6,337 bases of DNA from Candidatus Sumerlaeota bacterium. Lineage in GTDB: Bacteria; Sumerlaeota; Sumerlaeia; MWCT01; JAGHBZ01. This document shows, piece after piece, positions 1 to 6,180 of the stretch. A model generated the notes under the pieces. It saw only the letters and a program-made list of their open reading frames with translations, was not told the origin of the DNA and did not search any database. Each line of letters opens with the position of its first letter. Within the stretch, counting starts at the first letter, position 1. Both the position numbers and the translations under genes were made by a program. The stretch is from contig JAGHBZ010000010.1 of NCBI GenBank assembly GCA_021160705.1, forward strand, positions 1 to 6,337. Reading direction: 5' to 3'.

Positions 1-392
1 CATATACTTAATACGGGACCGAGAATTAAAAATAATTGTTTTGTCTTTTTTAGATTGTTCATCCTCAATTTTTCGTATCAATTGAACTTTTTCAAAGTAC
101 CGAATAATATTATCTTTTTTGACAGGCTTCACAAGATTTTCAAGGAATTTTGTAATGTCAACCTTGTTATATAAAAAATCATCAGAATCAAGAGAAGGAT
201 ATATGCTTGCGGCTCTCTGAGGAATGTTTTTTGTTTAGCTAATCTTTCCGAACAATAAATTCCTTCAAGATGAAGCCATAAGACACCTGCTTTGCAAGAC
301 TCAAAGTTCAGATACCCCAACGTTGCGGTCAATGAACCTGAGCAGTATGATAGCGAGACTAAATATGCAGAGTAATCCTTGTTTGCTGTATA
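1..392 (-). pseudogene. Unidentified coding remnant, frameshifted, running off the left edge
   Basis: I do not recognise this protein. On the minus strand one frame is open from 392 (just after a TGA at 395-393) to a stop at 131-129, and includes the stretch LTATLGYLNFESCKAGVLW. A second frame is open from 234 to the window edge (78 codons). It encodes a hydrophilic, lysine-rich stretch that looks like real protein, for example DDFLYNKVDITKFLENLV and IIRYFEKVQLIRKIEDEQS. The frames meet at an A6 run (plus-strand T6 at 227-232). One extra A there would join them as LAKQKNIPQRAAS. No good ATG with a ribosome binding site starts either frame; a TTG at 332 is the only candidate. I read this as a decayed or frameshifted gene. 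A sequencing indel, -1 programmed frameshifting, or two chance open frames remain possible. The ATG at 3-1 could instead start a separate gene to the left. Confidence 0.35.
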
Positions 393-482
393 TCAGTCAG
401 GGAAATTTATGCCACTTATTATGTAAAATTAACCTTATGGTAGCGTATGAGCAGATAGACTTCTGAAAGTAGCGTCATCTCA

Positions 483-1580
483 TTAATTAAAGTCCGCAAG
501 ATTTATAAAATGATTCTGGCGAGTCCAGATGGCTATTAAATTGTGGTCCCAATACAGAGAAATTGCAAAACTCAAAAACGCAATCATAAGGACTCCCCAT
601 CGGTTACGGGGGAAAAGACGCTTAAGCCCGACTATAAGAGCGGGTAAACAACTTAGTATATAGCGGTCAAAACACTCAAATGCCCAGGGACTACTTACCC
701 CGGTATAAAACACAAGACTCAGTATAAGCCACCAGAAAAACAAAAGATTTATCAGCGAGGCTCGCCCCCGGTATAAGGCTATAAGAGCATAAATTGAGAT
801 AAAGTAGTTAAGCCAGAAATATAGTTTTTTAAAGAAAGAATAATGTGGAGAAAAGGTAGAAGTAAGAAAGACCCAGAATGGGGGAGAATAATAATTCTGC
901 ACACGGTGAAAGTGAGTCGCAATATTTTTGATGAGAGAGTGCCATACAGAAAGACTGACAAAAATCCAGCACCCGGGTATGAGTAGTGTACCGAGTGCGA
1001 ACAGTAAAGCTGATTGCCATTTTCTCTGAATCAGGTTTATTATGAGTATGGGGAGGATTAGCCATAAAGCAACTGGTCGGATGAGAAAAGCAAACCCGAG
1101 CACTAATCCAGCAGGAAGAGATTTTTGCTTAATCCAAAAATACAATGCCAGCATTGAAACACCCACAAAAATTCCTTCGCTCATTGCGTGAGTGGAATAA
1201 TGAAACCAAGACGGAGTAAAAAATATGAAATAAAAAGCCAGAGTTCTCTCCTGAAATATGCGGTAAAAAAGCAGTACAGTTATCACAGTCCCCAGCACAT
1301 TTACGAATAGAGAAGCTATATTCATCCCAAGCAGGGTTTTAAATACCACAATGAGCAATGGGTAGCCAACGCCTAAACGAGTTATTGCCTCTGGCAGGTT
1401 CGCTATTTGCATTGTAGACAAATAACGTGCATAAATCAGATATTCCTGTCCATCATGAAGCTGCACATACCACTGCAGGGGTATGCTATTGTAGATAATA
1501 TGGGCACCGATTAAGAGCAGGCGACTGCAAATGGTAATAAGCGATAATTGGAAATAGATGTTATTCAGGACCTTTTTCAT
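483..1580 (-). CDS. Polytopic membrane protein, probable GT-C family glycosyltransferase
   Basis: The 365-aa protein is hydrophobic throughout, with roughly 9-10 predicted membrane spans and no soluble domain. After the first span (about residues 13-30) comes a loop with HDGQEYLIYARY (42-53). Its D43 sits where GT-C enzymes (PIG-V/PIG-M, ArnT/PMT types) carry the catalytic acidic residue of the first periplasmic loop. Further family-like features are GYPLLIVVFK (72-81), SEGIFVGVSMLALYFW (134-149), an Arg-Pro pair at 168-169 in FLIRPVALW, and DRYILSCLPALI (305-316) near the C terminus, resembling the RY..P..P segment common in this superfamily. The likely role is transfer of a sugar from a polyprenyl-phosphate donor to an envelope glycan, lipid or protein at the outer membrane face; donor and acceptor are unknown. 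The ATG at 1580 begins MKKVLNN, typical for a membrane protein, but no clear Shine-Dalgarno precedes it. Several in-register stops (TTAATTAA) close it. GT-C membership is inferred from fold-level features; a precise family is not claimed. Confidence 0.75.
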   Translation of the reverse strand: MKKVLNNIYFQLSLITICSRLLLIGAHIIYNSIPLQWYVQLHDGQEYLIYARYLSTMQIANLPEAITRLGVGYPLLIVVFKTLLGMNIASLFVNVLGTVITVLLFYRIFQERTLAFYFIFFTPSWFHYSTHAMSEGIFVGVSMLALYFWIKQKSLPAGLVLGFAFLIRPVALWLILPILIINLIQRKWQSALLFALGTLLIPGCWIFVSLSVWHSLIKNIATHFHRVQNYYSPPFWVFLTSTFSPHYSFFKKLYFWLNYFISIYALIALYRGRASLINLLFFWWLILSLVFYTGVSSPWAFECFDRYILSCLPALIVGLKRLFPRNRWGVLMIAFLSFAISLYWDHNLIAIWTRQNHFINLADFN

Positions 1581-1921
1581 CAGAGTACATTAGTCGGGAT
1601 AAGTTCTTTGTCCAAATCTCAATTCTCGTATCCGGAGATGAAATAAGGTATTCACTCTCTCGCAATAAAGAAATTCAATGAACCTAAAATCTATACACTT
1701 TTCAATGTATAATCGCGAAGAAACTTAGACTTCCTGGAAATAAGAAACATCATAAATATTTTTAAAAGTGCTTATGGCAATAAAGGTTAGAGGTTTTTTG
1801 CTGACATCACAATAAAAAGTTGAGTACTCATCGGGGGTTGCTTTCTCACTCTGCTCGGGCAAAGTTATTCTCAGAAATACTCTCATTGCGGTAAACTAAA
1901 ATCCTTAGATTACACTATGGT
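1581..1921. other. Gene-free spacer upstream of the 483-1580 gene
   Basis: I see no reading frame here with a start, ribosome binding site and protein-like composition on either strand. The only local structure is an inverted repeat TATACA/TGTATA at 1692-1697 and 1706-1711 with an 8-nt loop. The promoter of the minus-strand membrane protein gene should lie here, but I could not pick out a convincing -35/-10 pair. Confidence 0.5.
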
Positions 1922-1923
1922 CT

Positions 1924-2142
1924 CCTTAAATCATTAAGTAAGGAGCAGATAATAATTGAATTTCTTCGCTTTCCATTTAAAATCCACGTGTTTTAAATTT
2001 AACTCTCATCAAGACGTGAATTCCATCGGGTGGAAAGAATGTCAGTGATGCCGTGACAGTGTATCTCACTTTTCATTAACAGCCTGTTTCAACAGGGCGA
2101 AAAACGGACGTGAAAATTAGTAGACCTAAGCGTTTTTAACGG
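1924..2142 (+). repeat. Diverged direct repeat, copy A (structured non-coding element)
   Basis: This stretch is similar along its length to 5888-6096, in the same orientation. The best block, 1990-2022 against 5957-5989, matches at 31 of 33 positions. Shorter shared words are TTTTCATTAACA, CAACAGGG and TTAGTAGACC. Hairpins in order: CTTAA-ATCA-TTAAG (1925-1938), nested within an alternative CTCCTTA/TAAGGAG stem (1922-1945); ATTTAAAA/TTTTAAAT (1975-1998); TTCCA-TCGGG-TGGAA (2021-2035); CCTGT-TTCA-ACAGG (2083-2096); and CGTT-TTT-AACG (2131-2141), followed by GTTTTTATTTATT. Differences from copy B include 1-nt indels and an 11-nt insertion (about 2108-2118), so no reading frame is kept. It could be a small RNA gene, a leader element, or a MITE/REP-like dispersed repeat. 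The strand given is that of the alignment, not a proven transcription direction. Confidence 0.7.
1956..1983 (+). promoter_or_regulatory. Promoter-like pair inside repeat copy A
   Basis: TTGAAT (1956-1961) and TAAAAT (1978-1983) are separated by 16 nt and resemble sigma70 -35/-10 boxes. The equivalent pair in copy B is TTGAAA-17 nt-TAAAAG. If used, it would start a plus-strand RNA near 1990 that could end at the T-rich hairpin at 2131-2147, giving about 150 nt. The -10 box overlaps an AT-rich inverted repeat, so chance similarity is a serious alternative. Confidence 0.25.
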
Positions 2143-2153
2143 TTTTTATTTAT
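2131..2153 (+). terminator. Weak terminator-like hairpin at the end of repeat copy A
   Basis: CGTT-TTT-AACG (2131-2141) is followed by GTTTTTATTTATT. The stem is only four pairs, so this is weak as an intrinsic terminator. Copy B keeps the hairpin (CCGT-TTTA-ACGG, 6084-6095) but its downstream run is interrupted (TCTTAATT). Confidence 0.25.
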
Positions 2154-2375
2154 TCTCTATCAAGTGTGTGGGGGTTACCCCCGGAAGAGTTGAGTATGAA
2201 GCGTTGCTTATGAAGCAATTTCTAAAAGCCTTTCTTTAAAACCACTAAAAATGGTTAGCAGGTTTCTTGCTCATCTTTATATCTCCCGATAAATCGAGGA
2301 ATTAATGAGAAGGTGATGTCTTACTTTATCACGAATTCCATAATGATTAGAGAAAGTCTAAACGAGTTTTTGTAA
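2143..2375. other. Gene-free spacer with a series of small hairpins
   Basis: No convincing gene is present. Visible inverted repeats are GGGGG-TTA-CCCCC (2170-2182), TTGCTT-ATG-AAGCAA (2204-2218, followed by a short T run), AACCA/TGGTT (2240-2256) and TTAGA/TCTAA (2347-2361). A 19-codon frame starting at ATG 2316 after AGAAGG is too short to support. The region lies between repeat copy A and the promoter of the radical SAM gene. Confidence 0.4.
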
Positions 2376-2405
2376 TTGAACTAATTCCCTGAATTCTGGT
2401 AAAAT
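2376..2405 (+). promoter_or_regulatory. Probable sigma70-type promoter of the radical SAM gene
   Basis: TTGAAC (2376-2381) and TAAAAT (2400-2405) are 18 nt apart and match the -35 and -10 consensus at 4/6 and 5/6 positions. Transcription would begin near 2412, leaving an untranslated leader of about 70 nt before the ATG at 2481. This is the best promoter-like pair in front of the gene and suggests it is transcribed on its own. Confidence 0.45.
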
Positions 2406-2480
2406 AATAGTCTAATTAAAAAAGAATGGATAGCCTATTTGTATCTCTTATGTTCAGAAAAACTCAACGGCGGGGAAAAG

Positions 2481-3728
2481 ATGGACTCGGAAGACATAAC
2501 AGGTGGAATTGAGAACAGGGAAGAGAAAAGTTTATTTGGCAGTGGCGTAAGTCGGCGTGAGTTTTTGAAGAAGATAGTGCAGGGTGCAGGTGGGTTGTAT
2601 GTTGCATCGTTACTGGGTGGTGGAATGAGTAGTATGTTGCTTATGCCAAAGCTCGCCGATGCCCAGGACCAGGCGACTGGACTGGTACGTGAAGGCACAC
2701 TCGGAGAAGATAAGCGGTTCATTGCACCAGCGCGCTACTGGGAAAAACTACCCGAAAAGAAGGTTCTCTGCAAACTCTGCCCGAAAGAGTGTGTGGTAGC
2801 AAATCGTGAACGTGGATATTGTGGCGTCAGAGAAAACCACAATGGCGAATACAAGACCCTTGTCTATAATCGTCTCTGTGCAGCACATACTGACCCTGTG
2901 GAGAAAAAACCATTTTTTCATTTTTTGCCGGGCACACTTGCCTTTTCGTTCAGCACTGCGGGGTGCAACTTTGAGTGCAAATACTGCCAGAACTGGCAAA
3001 TATCTCAGTTCCGTCCTGAACAGGTACAGGCAGTCTATATGACACCTGATAACATAGTCCGAGCAGCGAAGTCGACCGGTTCCCGCTCAGTAGCGTTTAC
3101 TTACGGTGAACCAGTGGTGTTTTTTGAATTAATGTACGATACAGCGGTGAAGGCACGTGAGGCTGGATTACGCCCTATCGTGATTACCAACGGTTTCTAT
3201 CAGGAGAAACCGCTTCGTGACCTGTGTAAAGTGGTGGATGGTATCAAAGTGGATTTTAAAGGATTTTCGGAAAAATTTTATCGTGAGATTTGCGATGGGG
3301 AGTTAAAACCTGTGTTACGCAATCTCCAGATTATTAAAGAATCCGGTGTCTGGCTGGAGTTGGTGGTCTTGATTATCCCTACACAAAATGATTCACCCTC
3401 GGAGATTGAGGCGATGAGTAAATGGATTGTGAAAAATCTCGGAACGGATGTCCCGGTGCATTTTTCCCGGTTTCATCCTGAATATAAACTCAAAAATCTA
3501 CCAAGGACACCGGTCAAGACCCTGGAGCGATGTCATAAGATTGCGCGCGATAATGGTATAAAATTCGTTTATCTTGGCAATGTCTGGGCACATAAATACG
3601 AGAACACGTATTGTCCACGATGCGGGACATTGCTGATAAATCGCCTCGGCTATATGGTGGAACCGCCACGCCTGAAAAATGGCAGATGCCCTAAATGCAA
3701 CGAACCCATCCCCGGCGTCTGGTCATAA
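2481..3728 (+). CDS. amrS: AmmeMemoRadiSam-type radical SAM enzyme with a Tat signal
   Basis: The 415-aa protein matches the AmrS family (once annotated as pyruvate-formate-lyase-activating-like). The radical SAM motif is C162-NFE-C166-KY-C169, ligating the [4Fe-4S] cluster, with TYGEP (207-211) in the SAM-binding position. Before it lies a Cys cluster (C97, C100, C104, C114; CKLCPKEC...GYCGVR). Family signatures follow: HFSRFHPEYKL (327-337), FVYLGNVWAHKYENTYCPRC (362-381), and a C-terminal zinc-ribbon-like set C378/C381/C403/C406 ending CNEPIPGVWS. Members usually accompany AMMECR1 and Memo proteins; neither is here, and the substrate is not known to me. The N terminus carries SRREFLK (24-30), a hydrophobic stretch (32-55) and A59-D-A61, a possible cleavage site: a textbook Tat signal. 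I chose ATG 2481, preceded by GGGGA, over an in-frame TTG at 2439 that lacks a ribosome binding site. It is convergent with the next gene. By eye it looks richer in G+C than the flanking membrane genes. Confidence 0.93.
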   Translation: MDSEDITGGIENREEKSLFGSGVSRREFLKKIVQGAGGLYVASLLGGGMSSMLLMPKLADAQDQATGLVREGTLGEDKRFIAPARYWEKLPEKKVLCKLCPKECVVANRERGYCGVRENHNGEYKTLVYNRLCAAHTDPVEKKPFFHFLPGTLAFSFSTAGCNFECKYCQNWQISQFRPEQVQAVYMTPDNIVRAAKSTGSRSVAFTYGEPVVFFELMYDTAVKAREAGLRPIVITNGFYQEKPLRDLCKVVDGIKVDFKGFSEKFYREICDGELKPVLRNLQIIKESGVWLELVVLIIPTQNDSPSEIEAMSKWIVKNLGTDVPVHFSRFHPEYKLKNLPRTPVKTLERCHKIARDNGIKFVYLGNVWAHKYENTYCPRCGTLLINRLGYMVEPPRLKNGRCPKCNEPIPGVWS

Positions 3729-3740
3729 CGGTATACATCT

Positions 3741-3764
3741 CACACCCGTGTGCATATCTGCACA
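3741..3764. terminator. Hairpin between convergent genes, possible terminator
   Basis: In the 41-bp gap between the convergent stops, TGTGCA-TATC-TGCACA (3749-3764) forms a perfect 6-bp stem, followed on the plus strand by GATAATTATTT. An overlapping alternative, CACA-CCCG-TGTG (3741-3752), cannot form at the same time. A transcription end here is expected from the gene layout, but the T tract is weak in both directions. Confidence 0.4.
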
Positions 3765-3769
3765 GATAA

Positions 3770-5836
3770 TTATTTCAACTTGGTAATCTTTGTGTTTTCG
3801 TTGTGGTGACGTGTCTTTATGTTGGCGGGGTGGGAAAATAAAACCGCATTCTCATCCTCGTAGACTCTGGTAAATTTATCTTTTATGCGTTGCGGAAGAG
3901 AATGAGTGTTCAGCCAGTCCCGACTCAACAGCACATAGTCAAGACGGTATTTGAATAACTCCTCCACTGATACTGTAGAGCGAGTGCTGAAAAGCCGACG
4001 AAATCTTTCAACTTCTTGCTTTGATATGAGTTGATGATGTCCAAACGAATATAGGTCGTAGCTCCGTGGCGAAAAGTACCGAAGCCCCCACAGAATATAG
4101 CGATAGGGATACTGATGGGTGAGGCGGTCTACCTCCTCATAGGTTAACCCGAGAATATAAAAATAATTTGCCAGTCGTTCCTCGCGCTCTTGTTGTGCTA
4201 CCCGATAATGGACTGCATTCTTTGCTATGTAGACGTATGTGTGGGCGACTGCAGGCAGGAATTCAGCAATTTCCATTGGTGCAAGAACCACGCTTTGAAG
4301 AGGAGTATTGTTCTTGAGCCAGTAGAGCGCTGAAGCATAGGTCTGCTGGCGTCTGAATTCAGGTATTCGGCGAAGTGTCGTGTAAGTTTGTCGTTCAAGT
4401 CCATCGCCCATCGCCAGCAGGAGCAGAACCGCCGAGGCTACAATGAACCAGCATTGGCGATTCCCTTTAGATAAAGGAATAACAACTCCAAGTGCACCTC
4501 CCGTGGGAATCAGCCAGAGTGATGCATAAAACATAAAAGATAACAAAGCACCGTGCGTAAGATGCCCTGACCAGGAAAGATGAAAAAGAAAATAAAGTGC
4601 TGTGCCCATCCCTCCTGCAATTATAATGAGCCATACAAGAATTCGTCTGAACCATACAGAACGGGCGAGAATGGGAGCGAGCTTTGTTTCTATTAAATAT
4701 TGAGGTTCTATGCGTCTCCAGAGAAGTGCAACCGCACACCATAGATAGATGGGGCTGGTAAAGAGCTCATAATGCCAGACTTGCACTGCTCGTCCACTCA
4801 GCACCTGCTGATTAATACAAACTACCGGGGTCAGGATACAGGCGACCAGCAAGATTTTTTCCTCAGGGTTTATGCGCTGGCGGACCGCAAGAAATACAAA
4901 TAATAAAATCAGGCTGGCAATGACCCCGGGACTGACCACAGGACTTCGTAAAAGAGAATATGTGTAGAGCGCTCCATATTTGTTGCTGGCTAATTGCAGT
5001 AATTGAGGCAGCTCTATCATCACTACCACCAATCCGACTAAAATAAATAGAAGTAAAGGTAACCAGATACGACGTTTTCTCTGCCAGAGCGCACTTAGAA
5101 AAATCACACCAATGAAAACTATTAGCGACGACCAGTGATAAAAATAAAACTTAGAACTTAGCAGAAAGAAGGGTATGGAAGCTAATAGATATATCCAGCC
5201 TTTGGGTTTGAGCACAAATTGGATGAGTAGAAGAAGTCCAGCAAGGAAAAACAAGCCAGTGAATTGTGGATTAACCAGTCGTGCCCAGGGAAGATAAGAA
5301 TTAAGTAGCAATCTATTCCAGCCTACTCCAGGTTTGATAATAAATTCAAACACCAGGCGGTCAATAAAATGGATATGTCCATAAACAGCATAAGGGATAC
5401 ACATTCCAACCAATGCGAAAATGGCAGAGGTGATTTTTTGTCCGCTCAGAAGAGCAAGAAAAATTAGATACAATAATAAGAATGCAATCATCGGGAAAAG
5501 AAACCGAATGATAAGCAAAAAAGTTCCAAAAGAGAGCCCGGAGAGTCTGCCAATTAGCCCGAGAAGATTTATTCCATTGAAGAGAAACTTTTTCTGGACA
5601 TCTGGAGGTAGTGCATGCTCCAAGAGATAACGATTGCCCGGTCGGTACCGTCCATTATAGGCTGTGTTCAACTGCACAAGATAGTGTTCTTCGTCTGCGC
5701 TTAATAGAAAAATGAGATGCGGGGTTCCTTTCGAAGGAGATGCAAGGAGAGCCACTATCCCGTAAGGGATTATGTGAATAATCCCGGTAATTAATGCCAG
5801 AACTACAAGTAAGCCTATTGCGTGTCGCCGAAACAT
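3770..5836 (-). CDS. Large polytopic membrane protein with soluble C-terminal domain, probable GT-C glycosyltransferase-like
   Basis: Counting from the ATG at 5836 the protein is 688 aa. One N-terminal span (about 8-32) is followed by an extracytoplasmic loop with LLSADEEHYLVQLNTAY (44-60), whose D48/E49 fit the acidic site of the first loop in GT-C enzymes. About ten further spans reach to residue 475, including ARLVNPQFTGLFFL (185-198). A conserved-looking segment, NQQVLSGRAVQVWHYE, occupies 342-357. The last 200 residues are soluble, with ALYWLKNNTP (503-512), LDYVLLSRDW (632-641) and FTRVYEDENAVLF (655-667). These resemble the C-terminal domains of bacterial YfhO- or oligosaccharyltransferase-like membrane proteins, so a role in envelope glycan transfer is inferred. 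Start choice is uncertain: a GTG at 5866 would add ten residues, and AGGAT lies about 15 nt before the ATG, nearer a TTG at 5842. The tail is basic and His-rich. It points toward the radical SAM gene and has repeat copy B just upstream. Confidence 0.7.
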   Translation of the reverse strand: MFRRHAIGLLVVLALITGIIHIIPYGIVALLASPSKGTPHLIFLLSADEEHYLVQLNTAYNGRYRPGNRYLLEHALPPDVQKKFLFNGINLLGLIGRLSGLSFGTFLLIIRFLFPMIAFLLLYLIFLALLSGQKITSAIFALVGMCIPYAVYGHIHFIDRLVFEFIIKPGVGWNRLLLNSYLPWARLVNPQFTGLFFLAGLLLLIQFVLKPKGWIYLLASIPFFLLSSKFYFYHWSSLIVFIGVIFLSALWQRKRRIWLPLLLFILVGLVVVMIELPQLLQLASNKYGALYTYSLLRSPVVSPGVIASLILLFVFLAVRQRINPEEKILLVACILTPVVCINQQVLSGRAVQVWHYELFTSPIYLWCAVALLWRRIEPQYLIETKLAPILARSVWFRRILVWLIIIAGGMGTALYFLFHLSWSGHLTHGALLSFMFYASLWLIPTGGALGVVIPLSKGNRQCWFIVASAVLLLLAMGDGLERQTYTTLRRIPEFRRQQTYASALYWLKNNTPLQSVVLAPMEIAEFLPAVAHTYVYIAKNAVHYRVAQQEREERLANYFYILGLTYEEVDRLTHQYPYRYILWGLRYFSPRSYDLYSFGHHQLISKQEVERFRRLFSTRSTVSVEELFKYRLDYVLLSRDWLNTHSLPQRIKDKFTRVYEDENAVLFSHPANIKTRHHNENTKITKLK

Positions 5837-5877
5837 TTTCAAAGATACGTTATCCTTGAGAAACACGCAGCTGGCAA

Positions 5878-5903
5878 GAGAAAAATAACCTCAATCATTA
5901 GGT
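5878..5903 (-). terminator. Terminator- or attenuator-like hairpin just upstream of the large membrane protein gene
   Basis: Read on the minus strand, ACCTAA-TGAT-TGAGGT (5903-5888, one internal mismatch) is followed by TATTTTTCTC (5887-5878). The order of stem then U-rich run is that of an intrinsic terminator, and it lies only 12 nt before the GTG at 5866 and 42 nt before the ATG at 5836. It would end any minus-strand transcript of repeat copy B, or attenuate entry into the gene. The stem is short, so this is tentative. Confidence 0.35.
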
Positions 5904-6096
5904 CAGTAGGAGATGATATAATTGAAAGCCTTCGCTTCCTCCCTTAAAAGCCACGCGTTTTAAATTCAACTCTCATCAAGAAGTGAATTTCATAAGGTGA
6001 AAGGACGTCGGTGATAGCACGATAGTATTCTCGGTTTTCATTAACACTACGTTCCAACAGGGTGAAAAACTTAGTAGACCCACCCGTTTTAACGGT
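5888..6096 (+). repeat. Diverged direct repeat, copy B (structured non-coding element)
   Basis: This is the second copy of the element at 1924-2142, same orientation. Conserved hairpins are ACCTCA-ATCA-TTAGGT (5888-5903), TTAAAA/TTTTAA (5944-5963), TTTCA-TAAGG-TGAAA (5988-6002) and CCGT-TTTA-ACGG (6084-6095). Two stems differ from copy A by paired changes: C2023-G2033 became T5990-A6000, and T1926-A1937 became C5890-G5901. The CCTGT/ACAGG stem of copy A is not preserved. A 68-codon minus-strand frame covers most of this copy, but copy A has stops and 1-nt shifts in the same alignment, so I treat it as incidental. The copy ends about 50 bp upstream of the large membrane protein's ATG. Confidence 0.7.
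5922..5950 (+). promoter_or_regulatory. Promoter-like pair inside repeat copy B
   Basis: TTGAAA (5922-5927) and TAAAAG (5945-5950) are 17 nt apart, at the same place in the repeat as the TTGAAT/TAAAAT pair of copy A. The spacing is good and the -10 is weaker than in copy A. It would direct plus-strand transcription away from the neighbouring membrane protein gene. Confidence 0.2.
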
Positions 6097-6145
6097 CTTA
6101 ATTGCTCTGTTGCAAAGATAGAATCTGTGTATAAAATAATTATTT

Positions 6146-6175
6146 AGCAATCTAAGGTAGTGTGCCTTGATTGCT
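6146..6175 (-). terminator. Strong hairpin, possible terminator of the right-edge gene
   Basis: AGCAATC-T-AAGG (6146-6157) pairs with CCTTGATTGCT (6165-6175) to form an 11-bp stem with one bulged T and a 7-nt loop. On the minus strand the stem is followed by AAATAATTATTTTATA. That placement would suit the end of the minus-strand gene whose stop is at 6291-6289. The U tract is interrupted, so termination is plausible rather than clear. Confidence 0.4.
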
Positions 6176-6180
6176 CCCAG

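Noticed and set aside
2083..2108. GTTTCAACAGGG-like words in the repeats as a CRISPR repeat
   Set aside because: The words resemble some CRISPR repeats, but there is one occurrence per copy, no regular spacers and no cas genes.
2316..2375. 19-codon frame after AGAAGG in the spacer, encoding MSYFITNSIMIRESLNEFL
   Set aside because: It is too short, lies upstream of the predicted promoter rather than in the leader, and has nothing to distinguish it from chance.
2439..2480. TTG start at 2439 adding 14 residues to the radical SAM protein
   Set aside because: No ribosome binding site precedes it, whereas the ATG at 2481 follows GGGGA at suitable spacing and already leaves a long n-region before the Tat motif.
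2435..3042. Open frames on both strands inside the radical SAM gene
   Set aside because: They overlap a full-length gene with unmistakable family motifs and read as low-quality shadow translations.
4467..4742. 91-codon minus-strand frame within the large membrane protein gene
   Set aside because: It lies fully inside the 3770-5836 gene in another frame and has no ribosome binding site or domain.
1924..6096. Composite transposon bounded by the two repeat copies
   Set aside because: The copies are diverged, have no visible terminal inverted repeats or transposase, and the enclosed genes look like ordinary chromosomal genes.
5944..6150. 68-codon minus-strand open frame over repeat copy B
   Set aside because: The aligned part of copy A has stop codons and 1-nt shifts in this frame, so the frame is not conserved although the DNA is. 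There is no clear ribosome binding site and no recognisable domain.
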